Source: JABDMH01 sp965223215 (lineage in GTDB: Bacteria > Bacteroidota > Bacteroidia > Chitinophagales > Saprospiraceae). Taken from it: DNA of 64,000 bases. Both the position numbers and the translations under genes were made by a program. The stretch spans positions 4,340,001 through 4,404,000 of the forward strand of contig CBDCVZ010000010.1 of the NCBI GenBank assembly GCA_965223215.1. The letters run 5' to 3'. The notes beneath the pieces were generated by a model, which worked only from the letters and a program-made list of their open reading frames with translations, was not told the origin of the DNA and ran no database searches. Below, one piece after another: positions 17,034 to 25,520 of this stretch (the first letter of the stretch is position 1; each line of letters starts with the position of its first letter).

Positions 17034-18866
17034 CTATTGTTCAGGATCCTCAGCCGTTTTATCATCAAAATCCCCCCGGAGTTTCCGGTAGTTTTTTCTG
17101 GCTTCAACCGCTAAGGTGCTGTTGCTAAAATCAATAAATAGCTCCTCATAAAGCTTCTGTGCCTTTTCTTTATCACCAAGATGGGTCTCGTAAAGTCCCG
17201 CCAGTGCAAATAAGGCATTATCGGCTTTTATCTCCTCACTAAATTCATCCAATATCCTTTGAAAAAGCAAGGCAGCCTCTTCATATTTCCTCTGCTTCAC
17301 ATACATTTCACCTTTTACAAAGAGAATATCGTCGGCCAGTGAGTGCTGAGGAAAGGTTGATTCGATTGCTGTCCATAAAGAATCAGCCTCCGCAAATCGA
17401 TTTTGAAAAACCAGGAGTTCCGATTTGGCAAACATTTCCATCGCAGTTGAGGAGGTGTCCAACCCAAGATTGTCCATAATGAAAATGCTCAGATCCAATG
17501 CATCATTCGCAATGAGTTTAGATGTCGATGCCTTAAGTACATCAAATTGTGTTTGAGCCCATTGAAAATCACCGGTAAAGTAAGATAGTTTGGCGTTCTT
17601 AAACCTAGCTCTTTGGCCGAGCAGGTCATCTTTAAATTCCTTGTCAACCTGAGAGTATAGTAGGGTCGCCTCCCATTGCTCTCCCAGCATTAAATAGTAA
17701 TCACCCAACTGGATCTTACCATTAGCCCGCAGATACCGATTGACCCCGGGATAGGCAATCATTTCCTGTAGCAACTCCGTGGCTCTGGTCAAGTCATTGA
17801 GATAGAAGGCGTGCAAAGATGCCAAGTCCAACAAGATGTTGGCGGTATTCTTATTTCGACCAAATTCAACCAGAAACTTCTCGTACTCCGTTTCCAGTCC
17901 CTTCAAATCTTCCTCAGCATAGCTGAAGCCTTCCGTAATTTTCTTTCGCTTGGTACGCAATAGCTCCTTCTTCGCATCCAGATAAAATGGGGACGTGGGC
18001 TCCTTAACGGTCGTGATGTGCTCAAAGGCACTGATGGCCACATCAAAATCCCTGGCATTAACCGCCATATTGGCCAATTCATACACTCTGCTGCCATTTT
18101 CTTTTAAGCGGCGATCTAGTGATTTCACTTGTCGAAGTGCATTCTTAAAATCCTTCTTCTGAATGAAAACCCAAGCGAGAAGCTCGGTGTAGAGTAGGTT
18201 TTCTTGGTGTTTCTGCAGGCGATCATAGAGTTGGATCTGGAGTTCTTTCCAATCCTCATCTGCCAGATAGCGCTCCATCAAGAGTTTTACATTGTCAATG
18301 CGGGCGGTTTCATTTTCCATAGCATTGAGAAAATAAAAGATCATCTTCTTGGTATCATTCTTCCGTCGATAGAGATCTCCCAAGTTGTAAGAGAAGATGA
18401 TGTTGTCTCGCAGCAATTTCATGCCTCGCTCATAGGTCTTTATCGCGAGGTCAAACTTGTTAAGCTTGAGAAATTCATTGCCTAACTTTACGACAGAAAG
18501 ACGATCGCCAGACATTTTTTTAATGGCCTCCTGATATAACTTGCCTGCTTCCTGATCTTTAAATTGGGCTTCCAGAATCTTACCTTGCATCACATAGAGG
18601 GCCAGATTGTTTGGTTCTCGCCTAATTCTGTTCTTGACTACTTTCTCAGATTGCAAGTAATCTTCCATGGCCAAGAGACTCTCAATGTATTTATCGAAAT
18701 AGAAGTTACTCCGTTTGTCCTTTTCATATAAATCTTTGAAAAGTGAAGCAGCTTTCTCAAATTCTCCGGTTTCGAAATACTGCATGGCCAGCCTTGAGGT
18801 TTGCCCTGAAGCAAGATGGCCACCGATTAGAAAGAGGAAAATGAATAAAACTGAACTATATTTCAT
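17034..18866 (-). CDS. Secreted tetratricopeptide-repeat protein
   Basis: A 610-residue periplasmic protein with a signal peptide (about 1-21, ending LASGQ) followed almost entirely by TPR helices, visible as repeated hydrophobic/Ala patterns such as MQYFETGEFEKAASLFKDLYEK, AIKTYERGMKLLRDNIIFSYNLGDLYRR and ADSLWTAIESTFPQHSLADDILFVKGEMY. The C-terminal part resembles YbgF/BamD-like TPR sets. Such proteins usually act as scaffolds for envelope complexes; the partner is not known. It ends in a charged tail (DDKTAEDPEQ). A large structured gap (18867-19344) separates it from tonB upstream, so it is probably transcribed on its own. Confidence 0.88.
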   Translation of the reverse strand: MKYSSVLFIFLFLIGGHLASGQTSRLAMQYFETGEFEKAASLFKDLYEKDKRSNFYFDKYIESLLAMEDYLQSEKVVKNRIRREPNNLALYVMQGKILEAQFKDQEAGKLYQEAIKKMSGDRLSVVKLGNEFLKLNKFDLAIKTYERGMKLLRDNIIFSYNLGDLYRRKNDTKKMIFYFLNAMENETARIDNVKLLMERYLADEDWKELQIQLYDRLQKHQENLLYTELLAWVFIQKKDFKNALRQVKSLDRRLKENGSRVYELANMAVNARDFDVAISAFEHITTVKEPTSPFYLDAKKELLRTKRKKITEGFSYAEEDLKGLETEYEKFLVEFGRNKNTANILLDLASLHAFYLNDLTRATELLQEMIAYPGVNRYLRANGKIQLGDYYLMLGEQWEATLLYSQVDKEFKDDLLGQRARFKNAKLSYFTGDFQWAQTQFDVLKASTSKLIANDALDLSIFIMDNLGLDTSSTAMEMFAKSELLVFQNRFAEADSLWTAIESTFPQHSLADDILFVKGEMYVKQRKYEEAALLFQRILDEFSEEIKADNALFALAGLYETHLGDKEKAQKLYEELFIDFSNSTLAVEARKNYRKLRGDFDDKTAEDPEQ

Positions 18867-19021
18867 GTCGATAAAGTGTACAGACTCTCAATATAACGCT
18901 AATTCAGACCGAAAGGGTTTATCAAAATGGTCTGACAACCATAAAATACCCGCGTAATGCCTACAAAATTTGTACCCTGGTGGGTTAAGAAGACATGAGT
19001 ACTGACCACATGGGAACAAAA

Positions 19022-19064
19022 GGTGCCCCTCACCCTGCCAAAGAAGGCAGGTGAAAAGGGCACC
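19022..19064. other. Long imperfect hairpin in the tonB-TPR intergenic region
   Basis: GGTGCCC (19022-19028) pairs with GGGCACC (19058-19064). Inside, TCACCCTGCC (19030-19039) pairs with GGCAGGTGA (19046-19054) with one bulge, leaving a 6-nt loop. Read on the minus strand it is followed by TTTTGTT, so it could be a second, distal terminator for the tonB transcript or the end of an unannotated RNA. Confidence 0.5.
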
Positions 19065-19287
19065 CAAATCTACGTTTCCGAAGAAACTACTGCAATTTTG
19101 AAATGAGAGGAAGTTACTTTTCGAGAGAAAGCTGGTTGTCCCCGATCAAGATCGTAGGTAGGGATCAAAATGCCGATTGGCCAACGCTGCTGGTGTGATC
19201 GACCAGAAGGTTAGGATTGTGGTCTGAGCATTCGTCATTGGCCGGCAGGTCTTTCTGCCGCAATTGGATTTGCAACTTGCACCCATT

Positions 19288-19322
19288 AAAAAAGGGCTTA
19301 ACACTATGTGCTTAGCCCTTTT
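19288..19322 (-). terminator. Rho-independent terminator after tonB (possibly bidirectional)
   Basis: On the minus strand, AAAAGGGCT and AGCCCTTTT form a 9-bp stem followed by TTTTTT, 22 bp past the tonB stop. The A-run and T-run flank both sides, so it could also stop transcripts on the plus strand. It closes the citrate synthase-gcvH-vanZ-tonB group. Confidence 0.75.
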
Positions 19323-19344
19323 CGACTTCTAGTGTGTGATATCT

Positions 19345-20265
19345 TTATTCCAGTTTAAACTTCACTGGAAGGTTAAATTGTACCCGTACTGGCCGGCCTC
19401 TCTGCTTACCGGGAGTCCACTTTTCGCCCATTTGGTCCATCAATTTAACAACCCGTAGAGATTCATCTCCACATCCTGCACCAATATCACGAACTGTTTG
19501 AGCATCAGTAATCGATCCGTCCTTTTCAACGACAAATCTGACCACACAGGTGCCTTCCACGCCATTCTCACGGGCGATGGCAGGATACTTAATGTTCTTA
19601 TAGATGAACTCGAGCATCTTTTTGTCTGCACAGGCCTTTCGAGCTTTGTCATCGGCTTCACCCTCACAGCCAGGAAATCTTGGCATCTGCTCAACCACTT
19701 TGAAAATCTCCTCTACCTCAGGCTCTGGTGGAGGTGGTGGAGGTGGTGGAGGTGGGGGTGGAGCTTCCGGCTCTGGTGGAGCTTCCACAAAAGTTTCTTC
19801 TTCCACTGATTGATCTAGGAACTCAGGTTCTTCTTCTTCTTCAATTTCTTCTTCTGGCACCTCTTCTATGACCGGAGGAGGTGGTGGTGGTGGTGGCGGC
19901 GGTGGTTCGGCCGTTCGTGGTGGTTCAATTTCAATGTCATCCTCGAGCTCAAGTGCATCTTCAGGAATAAACACTTCTTCATCCCGCTGGGTCCAGCTAA
20001 ATGCTAAAAGTGTCAGTCCGAGAGAAGCAGCAAGGCCGAAATTAAACAACGGCCCACTAAAGCTAAATACATCCACATCGGGATATTTGCTTCTTCCCTT
20101 CAAAGGTGAGCCAAAGGATTTTCCCGCATATTTCTCTCCCAGGTCTTCGTGAGATTTTTTCTTCAGGAGAGTTCGGAATACTAATATGATCGCAGTGATC
20201 AAAATCAGCACACCCACCAACGAGAAAACCAGGGTACGACCATCAACGGCTAAGTCAAAATTCAT
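19345..20265 (-). CDS. tonB: Energy transducer TonB with two membrane segments
   Basis: Couples the inner-membrane proton-motive force to TonB-dependent outer-membrane receptors. The 306-residue protein has one hydrophobic segment at about 13-32 and a second at about 70-88 instead of the usual single one. A linker follows with two poly-proline blocks (11 and 12 consecutive Pro) and a Glu-rich stretch between them. The C-terminal TonB domain (about 200-306) has YPAIARENGVEGTCVVRFVV and ends VRVQFNLPVKFKLE. It overlaps the vanZ-like gene by 4 bp (ATGA). The dual-segment N-terminus is seen in other Bacteroidota TonB proteins, as far as I recall. Confidence 0.9.
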   Translation of the reverse strand: MNFDLAVDGRTLVFSLVGVLILITAIILVFRTLLKKKSHEDLGEKYAGKSFGSPLKGRSKYPDVDVFSFSGPLFNFGLAASLGLTLLAFSWTQRDEEVFIPEDALELEDDIEIEPPRTAEPPPPPPPPPPPVIEEVPEEEIEEEEEPEFLDQSVEEETFVEAPPEPEAPPPPPPPPPPPPEPEVEEIFKVVEQMPRFPGCEGEADDKARKACADKKMLEFIYKNIKYPAIARENGVEGTCVVRFVVEKDGSITDAQTVRDIGAGCGDESLRVVKLMDQMGEKWTPGKQRGRPVRVQFNLPVKFKLE

Positions 20266-20636
20266 TGTCGTTTCATTTTATTAAACAATAGATAAACAAC
20301 AGCCCCACCTAGGATGGAGCCTATAATATTAGCAATTATATCGTGGAACTCAAAGGATCGGTCTGACAAAAACCAGTATTGAAGGGCCTCCATCAGGAAT
20401 CCGTATAGTCCACAAAAACTGATGAGCAGCAGGATTTTTTGCCAGGAAAGCTCCTTTTGCTCCCGCAAACTCCATCCAATGGCAAGAGCCAGAATAAAAT
20501 ATATGCCAATGTGTGCAATCTTATCTAGCTGTACAAAAAACTGCCATCCCACTTTTGGAAGGTTTCTTCCTGGAAAGATGGAAAGCAGCAGAATGGCTAC
20601 CGACCATACTAGCGCAGGAAAAAACTGCTTCAACAT
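20262..20636 (-). CDS. VanZ-like family membrane protein
   Basis: A 124-residue integral membrane protein with four hydrophobic helices. The VanZ-like signature is visible: DKIAHIGIYFILALAIGW in the middle and the EALQYWFLSDRSFEFHDIIANIIGSILGG region, whose D-x-x-A-N segment is the family hallmark. VanZ relatives give low-level teicoplanin resistance in other bacteria, but most members, including those beside gcvH and tonB in Bacteroidota, have no known role. The ATG at 20636 is preferred to the TTG two codons before it. The TGA stop overlaps the tonB start. Confidence 0.83.
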   Translation of the reverse strand: MLKQFFPALVWSVAILLLSIFPGRNLPKVGWQFFVQLDKIAHIGIYFILALAIGWSLREQKELSWQKILLLISFCGLYGFLMEALQYWFLSDRSFEFHDIIANIIGSILGGAVVYLLFNKMKRQ

Positions 20637-20695
20637 TTGCAATTCTGACTATATGATGTATCTGAAAGTTGTTCTGGTGTATGAGTCTGCAAACT

Positions 20696-21106
20696 TTAGC
20701 TTACCAAGGCTTGATAATCGTCTGCACTCAATAACAGATCTAGGGCGGATGGATCAGAGATCTCAATTTTTACTAACCAACCCTCACCATAGGGATCTTC
20801 GTTGATTAATCCGGGATTATCGCCTTCGTTTTCATCCAGCGCTGGATTTAGTTCCAAAATGGTACCGGTCACAGGCATGAAAAGATCTGAAGTGGTTTTG
20901 ACTGCCTCAACCGTGCCAAAAATCTCATCTTGCGCTACGGTTTCACCGATGGTATCTACTTCCACATAGACCAACTCACCCAATTCACTTTGTGCGAAAT
21001 CGGTAATACCAATTTTTGCAATGATGCGTGCATCGGAAGACAGCTCGGGATCAATCTTGATCCACTCGTGTTCCTTGGTATATCGTAAATCTTCTGGAAA
21101 AGTCAT
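20696..21106 (-). CDS. gcvH: Glycine cleavage system H protein
   Basis: Lipoyl carrier that shuttles the aminomethyl group of glycine between the P and T proteins. The protein is 136 residues; the lipoylated lysine is Lys70 in GTVEAVKTTSD. The ATG at 21106 gives the canonical start (MTFPEDLRYTKEHEWI); a longer in-frame reading to 21202 overlaps the citrate synthase gene and has no homology. The P and T genes are not in this window. It lies between citrate synthase (11 bp upstream) and the vanZ-like gene (59 bp downstream). In some Bacteroidota H proteins also serve as a general lipoate relay. Confidence 0.96.
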   Translation of the reverse strand: MTFPEDLRYTKEHEWIKIDPELSSDARIIAKIGITDFAQSELGELVYVEVDTIGETVAQDEIFGTVEAVKTTSDLFMPVTGTILELNPALDENEGDNPGLINEDPYGEGWLVKIEISDPSALDLLLSADDYQALVS

Positions 21107-21117
21107 TGATCGTGTAG

Positions 21118-22422
21118 TTAACTTTCGATAAAATTCGTGAGCCAAGCACTGGTCACCGATTTTGGTCTTTCTAGCGGAAATCCGAGTGCTCGACTCCAGC
21201 ACAAGGCCGCCAAAACTCCCAAGGCTCTGGATACCCCAAAAAGAACGGTATAGTAGGTAAATTCTTTGACGCCATAATGAACCAAAATAGCACCCGAATG
21301 AGCATCAACATTGGGCCAGGGGTTCTTAACCTTACCTAATCCCTCTAAAATGGGCGGCACCACATCAAATAGATCCCATACGACTTGCACGATGGGTGAT
21401 TCACTCAGATGTGACTCAGCAAACCTCTTCTGGGCGGTAAACCTGGGGTCTGGTTCACGCAACACCGCATGACCATAGCCCGGAATAACTTTACCCGCAT
21501 CTAGGGTAGCATGCACAAAACTGGCTATTTGCTCCTTGGAGGGGGTCTGTGTACCCAATGATTCGAGCATTTCAAAGATAAATTTGATCACCTCCTGATT
21601 GGCCAGGCCATGTAAAGGGCCCGCCAGCGAATTCATACCGGCAGAAAGAGAGTTGTATGCGTCTGACAAAGTTGATCCCACCAGATGAGTGGTGTGGGCC
21701 GATGCATTGCCACCTTCATGATCCGCATGAATGGTCATATACAACCGCATGAAGTCATAAAAATCAGAAGCATCATTGCCCAGCATATGCGCAAAGTTTG
21801 CGCTCCAGTCCAACGAATCATCTGGTGCAATGTGCTCACCCTGGTGAAATGATCGTCGATAAATGTATGCCGCTAAATGGGGCAGTCTGGCGATCAGATT
21901 CATGGCATCCTCGTAGGTTGGATCCCAATACTCAGTCTTCGAGATACCCTCTGCATAGCGCCTTGCAAAAACACTCTCAGTTTGCATCGACATAATACCC
22001 ACACAAAACTGCGTCATGGGATGAGTTCTCGCCGGCAAAGCGTCAATGGCAGCTCGGGTATGATCTAATAGTCCACCCCTCTTTTCCCATTCGTCCGATA
22101 GCCAGGCAATCTGATCTGCGGCTGGCAATTCATCCGCGAGCATAAGCCAGAACAAACCTTCCGGAAGGGGTTCATTACTACCCTTTATTCTGGGTAAGTT
22201 CTCTCTCAGTTTGGGTATGCTGTAGCCGCGAAATTTAATGCCCTCAATGGGATCCAGGTTGGAAGTCTCCCAAATCATACTTTTGACACCACGCATACCG
22301 CCGTAAACTTGGCCGACGACTACTTCATCGACTTTTTTTCTGGCGTTTTCTTTGACCAAAGCACGTAAACTTGCCTTTAATGCAGATGATTTAGTACGAA
22401 ACTTCTCTTTTAATAAATCCAT
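21118..22422 (-). CDS. Citrate synthase, eukaryotic/mitochondrial type
   Basis: Condenses oxaloacetate and acetyl-CoA to citrate. The 434-residue sequence is of the mitochondrial-like (Si) type, not the GltA or small-dimeric bacterial types. Hallmarks are VYGGMRGVKSMIWETSNLDP, GIKFRGYSIP, LPEGLFWLML, DHEGGNASAHTTHLVGS, GPLHGLANQEV, PGYGHAVLREPDPR, KNPWPNVDAHSG and YYTVLFGVSRALGV. The catalytic residues fall at His271, His318 and Asp373, close to the pig enzyme's numbering. There is no transit peptide. This type is known in some Bacteroidota and Deltaproteobacteria. It is divergent from the DUF3109 gene and probably the first gene of a gcvH-vanZ-tonB transcript. Confidence 0.95.
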   Translation of the reverse strand: MDLLKEKFRTKSSALKASLRALVKENARKKVDEVVVGQVYGGMRGVKSMIWETSNLDPIEGIKFRGYSIPKLRENLPRIKGSNEPLPEGLFWLMLADELPAADQIAWLSDEWEKRGGLLDHTRAAIDALPARTHPMTQFCVGIMSMQTESVFARRYAEGISKTEYWDPTYEDAMNLIARLPHLAAYIYRRSFHQGEHIAPDDSLDWSANFAHMLGNDASDFYDFMRLYMTIHADHEGGNASAHTTHLVGSTLSDAYNSLSAGMNSLAGPLHGLANQEVIKFIFEMLESLGTQTPSKEQIASFVHATLDAGKVIPGYGHAVLREPDPRFTAQKRFAESHLSESPIVQVVWDLFDVVPPILEGLGKVKNPWPNVDAHSGAILVHYGVKEFTYYTVLFGVSRALGVLAALCWSRALGFPLERPKSVTSAWLTNFIES

Positions 22423-22546
22423 GAAAACTATCTACTTATGCTTAGTTCGAACGCAAAAATGTACGGCCCTCAGAAGGGGCGATAAATATACACATTTTGC
22501 AACCATTAAAGTGATCAGAAATCCTATTTTCACACCAAAGTCTGAC

Positions 22547-23125
22547 ATGCTACTCATAGAAGACATTGTAGTCAGTGAAACACTTTTTCAAACACAGTTC
22601 GTGTGCAACCTCGATGCCTGTAAAGGAGCGTGCTGCTGGGAAGGAGATTGGGGTGCTCCACTTGAGACCCAAGAGATTGAGCAGCTTCAAATGCTGAGAG
22701 AAAAGCTCAGACCCTACTTGACCGAAGCTGGTAATGAAGTAATCGATGAGGTTGGAAGTGCCGAATATTTCAAGGAGCCAGACAAATTTGGCACCCCCCT
22801 AATTAAAAGTGGAGCTTGTGCCTATTTGACCTACGATCAAAATGGAATCGGCAAGTGCGGTATTGAGAAGGCCCATGAAGAAGGAGCCACGAATTTTCGA
22901 AAACCCATTTCGTGTCACCTTTACCCACTGAGATATGAGGAAGATGAACGAATCGGATTTCGATCGTTGAACTATGATGTTTGGGACATCTGCAACGCGG
23001 CTTGTCACCTGGGCGACCGCCTTCAGATTCCTCTCTATCAATTTGTCAAGGAGGGCCTCATTCGCAAGTTTGGAGTTGAGTTTTACCAAGCACTCGATGA
23101 AGTCGCACATGACCTCACCGAATAA
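22547..23125 (+). CDS. DUF3109 family Cys-rich protein
   Basis: A 192-residue cytoplasmic protein common in Bacteroidota. The N-terminus reads LLIEDIVVSETLFQTQFVCNLDACKGACCWEGD, with a C-x4-C-x3-CC cluster; further cysteines (ACAYL, GKCGIE, SCHLYPLRY, DICNAAC) suggest a metal or iron-sulfur site, as in the related YkgJ group. The ATG at 22547 is chosen because it matches the conserved family start; the open frame continues upstream to 22352 only as antisense of citrate synthase. Function is unknown. Confidence 0.88.
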   Translation: MLLIEDIVVSETLFQTQFVCNLDACKGACCWEGDWGAPLETQEIEQLQMLREKLRPYLTEAGNEVIDEVGSAEYFKEPDKFGTPLIKSGACAYLTYDQNGIGKCGIEKAHEEGATNFRKPISCHLYPLRYEEDERIGFRSLNYDVWDICNAACHLGDRLQIPLYQFVKEGLIRKFGVEFYQALDEVAHDLTE

Positions 23126-23145
23126 CTCACTGCAACTCAGCAGTT

Positions 23146-23176
23146 TTTGATATTACTTGCGAATCTCTTACCTTTG
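23146..23176 (+). promoter_or_regulatory. Bacteroidota-type promoter upstream of ppiD
   Basis: TTTG at 23146-23149, a 19-bp spacer, then TACCTTTG at 23169-23176: an exact fit to the -33 TTTG / -7 TAnnTTTG promoter of the phylum. The predicted transcript starts near 23183, giving a leader of about 195 nt before the ppiD ATG at 23378. Confidence 0.6.
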
Positions 23177-23301
23177 CGCAGCCTTGAAAGAAGGGGAGTT
23201 TTCACGTTGTCATTTTTCGAGTTTTGTGTAGTAAGTTTTTTGCTCATTCAATTGATAATCAAATTTTTATATGTGCCGTAAAAAATTGATGTGAAAAACC
23301 C

Positions 23302-23318
23302 GGATCAATATCTGATCC
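23302..23318 (+). other. Hairpin in the ppiD leader
   Basis: GGATCA (23302-23307) pairs with TGATCC (23313-23318) around a 5-nt loop. A run of eight T starts 11 nt later (from 23329), too far away for a standard terminator. It could be part of a regulatory leader or simply chance. Confidence 0.35.
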
Positions 23319-23377
23319 TGAGAAGATGTTTTTTTTAGAGCGCTTGTCGTTCATTAGTTACAAATTTTAGTTTTCGT

Positions 23378-25492
23378 ATGGCTTTAATTGGAAAAATTAG
23401 AAAAAACAGTTGGTTGCTGATTGTGGTCATTGGCTTGGCTCTCGCAGCCTTTGTCATCATGGACATGACAGGTCAGGGAGGTCCGGGAGGAGGCCAATCT
23501 ATGACCCTTGTTGAGGTGGATGGAGAGAAGGTCGATTATATTGAGTTTCAGAATGCAGAGAGAATCTTATACACGGGTTCTGAAGTCGATGTCTTCACTC
23601 GGCGCAACTATTTGTACAACTACTATGTCAACAAAGCCATTGTTGATGAGGAAGCCGAAGTCAATGGTCTAGATGTCTCTGTTCCAGAGCTCATGGATCT
23701 TCAATTTGGCAACAATGTGAGTTCGCTGGTCCAACAGCGGTTTGCCAATCCCCAAACCGGTCTGGTTGACAAAAATCAATTGGCACAGATCAAGCAGACG
23801 ATCGATCAGGGGACGATGACTCCACAACTAAGAGAACTCTGGGCACATCAAGAAAAAGAGATTATCACAGAGCGACTCACCAATAAGCTCACGAATTTAG
23901 TCGCTAAAGGCTTTTATACACCAACGTGGATGGTCGAGCGGGTCAATGAAGATCAAACGGTACGTACCGACTTCACTTACGTTAGGGTACCCTACGAGGA
24001 AGTGCCGGAAAACGACGTCACCGTAACCGATGCCGATTTAAAGTCGTATTTGGCCGAACACAAAGAAGAGTACACACAGGATGAAGAAACTCGGGTGGTG
24101 AGTTACGTAGCTTACGATGTGATCGCCACTTCTGAAGACACTACCAAGTTGCGTGAGGACATCATCGAGCGAATCGCTGCTTTCGCTGAAACCGAAAACG
24201 ATACCCTTTTTGTGGAGAACAATTATGGTCAGGTTGACTTCGCCTTTGTAAAAAAGGAAACCGTTAGTCCCACTATTGCAGACTCCGTTTTCCAACTGCC
24301 CATTGGAACCGTAGTCGGACCTTACGAAGAGGCCGGTGCATTTAACGCCGTCAAAATCATTGACCGAAAGATTATTCCCGACTCTGTACATGCGAGACAT
24401 ATCTTAAGAAGAGCTCAGACACTGCCGGAATATCAAGCCGCTCAAAAGACAGCAGACAGTCTGGTCGCTCTCTTGGAGAGTGGTGAGCATACCTTTGATA
24501 GCCTGGCGCTAGACTTTAATCAAGGGTCAATGAATGTGACCTTAAATGGAGGGGATCTCGGAACGGTTGGCCTCGGAGGGTTTGTAAAACCCTTCAATGA
24601 TCTTGTCTTTTTCAACGCGGAGAAGGGCAAGGCCTATTCAGTAATTACTGAATTTGGAGTGCATGTAGTGGAGGTGATAGATTGGGTCTACGAAACCAAT
24701 ACGGAGGGAGTCCAACTGGCCTACCTAAATGTACCCATCATCCCCTCTGAGGAAACACAGAATGCACTTTATGACGAGGTACTTGAAATGGCTGGAACCA
24801 ATCGATCGCTGGATGACCTTCGTGCAGCTGTTGCTGACAATCCTGCTGTGAATGTTCAAAACTCACTTCCATTAAAGGCCAATGATTTCACGATCAGCAG
24901 CTTGGGAAGCGGACAGACCTCACGTGACATCATTCGCTGGGCATTCGATCCCTCAACCGAGCTAAAGGAAGTTTCTCCCGAGGTTTTTATCTATCAGGAG
25001 CCAACCCTTTACTACAATAACAAGTATGTGATCGCAGGCCTTAACCGCATTGGTCCAGCTGGCCAAGCAGATTTAGAATCGGTCAGGCCAACCATTGAAG
25101 GCATTGTAAAAAATCAGAAAAAAGCACAGCTGCTTATTCAAGAACTTACCGGTAGTACAGATCTGTCTAAGGTAGCGGAGACCTATAGTGTAAGCATTGA
25201 TACAGCCCGCGGTGTCAACTTTTTAACTGATTTCATCGCCAACATGGGTGAAGAACCCAATGTAGCGGCCTATGCCTACAAGGTACCACTCAATGAGGTT
25301 TCCGCACCCATTGAAGGTGCTCGTGGTGTGTATCTCATCAAGCCATTCAACCGCACCGATGTTACTGAACCGAATGTACCGACCTTGCGACAATCTTACA
25401 CGAATCAGATTGCCAACCAGGCGAAGGCAGGTTTAATTCAAAGTTTGAAGAAAAATGCGGCTATTGAAGATTATCGGGCCAAGTTTTATTGA
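23378..25492 (+). CDS. ppiD: PpiD-like membrane-anchored peptidyl-prolyl isomerase
   Basis: Inner-membrane-anchored periplasmic folding factor of 704 residues. A single N-terminal membrane segment (about 12-31, WLLIVVIGLALAAFVIMDM) precedes a SurA_N-like helical region (about 45-330). A parvulin PPIC domain begins at about residue 340 (SVHARHILRR, then GGDLGTVGLGGFVKPFNDLVF, then TEFGVHVVEVID). The C-terminal half has a second, degenerate parvulin-like region. It should bind proteins emerging from the Sec translocon. It has its own promoter and long leader, and an inverted repeat just downstream that looks like its terminator. Confidence 0.92.
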   Translation: MALIGKIRKNSWLLIVVIGLALAAFVIMDMTGQGGPGGGQSMTLVEVDGEKVDYIEFQNAERILYTGSEVDVFTRRNYLYNYYVNKAIVDEEAEVNGLDVSVPELMDLQFGNNVSSLVQQRFANPQTGLVDKNQLAQIKQTIDQGTMTPQLRELWAHQEKEIITERLTNKLTNLVAKGFYTPTWMVERVNEDQTVRTDFTYVRVPYEEVPENDVTVTDADLKSYLAEHKEEYTQDEETRVVSYVAYDVIATSEDTTKLREDIIERIAAFAETENDTLFVENNYGQVDFAFVKKETVSPTIADSVFQLPIGTVVGPYEEAGAFNAVKIIDRKIIPDSVHARHILRRAQTLPEYQAAQKTADSLVALLESGEHTFDSLALDFNQGSMNVTLNGGDLGTVGLGGFVKPFNDLVFFNAEKGKAYSVITEFGVHVVEVIDWVYETNTEGVQLAYLNVPIIPSEETQNALYDEVLEMAGTNRSLDDLRAAVADNPAVNVQNSLPLKANDFTISSLGSGQTSRDIIRWAFDPSTELKEVSPEVFIYQEPTLYYNNKYVIAGLNRIGPAGQADLESVRPTIEGIVKNQKKAQLLIQELTGSTDLSKVAETYSVSIDTARGVNFLTDFIANMGEEPNVAAYAYKVPLNEVSAPIEGARGVYLIKPFNRTDVTEPNVPTLRQSYTNQIANQAKAGLIQSLKKNAAIEDYRAKFY

Positions 25493-25520
25493 AACCCCAT
25501 CCCTAATCGCAAAATATTGG

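Larger units (their letters stand above)
18867..19344. other. Intergenic region with several hairpins, no gene
   Basis: 478 bp between the TPR gene and tonB. I see no coding frame. It contains a 7-bp inverted repeat (18904-18910 with 18929-18935), an odd-length palindrome TACAAAATTTGTA (18962-18974), a long hairpin (19022-19064), a 6-bp hairpin (19243-19248 with 19255-19260) and the tonB terminator (19288-19322). A small structured RNA is possible but not shown. Confidence 0.5.

Noticed and set aside
19498..20152. Plus-strand open frames with Gly-rich runs and apparent GGTGGT tandem repeats
   Set aside because: These are the complement of proline codons in the tonB linker; the repeat is explained by the coding sequence and is not a separate element.
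21107..21202. N-terminal extension of gcvH
   Set aside because: It overlaps the end of citrate synthase and adds residues without homology; the ATG at 21106 matches the family start.
22352..22546. N-terminal extension of the DUF3109 gene
   Set aside because: It covers the citrate synthase start on the other strand and adds no conserved residues.
23302..23340. Hairpin followed by a T8 run as a terminator before ppiD
   Set aside because: The T-run begins 11 nt after the stem, too far for a standard intrinsic terminator, and it would cut off ppiD from its best promoter; kept only as a leader hairpin.
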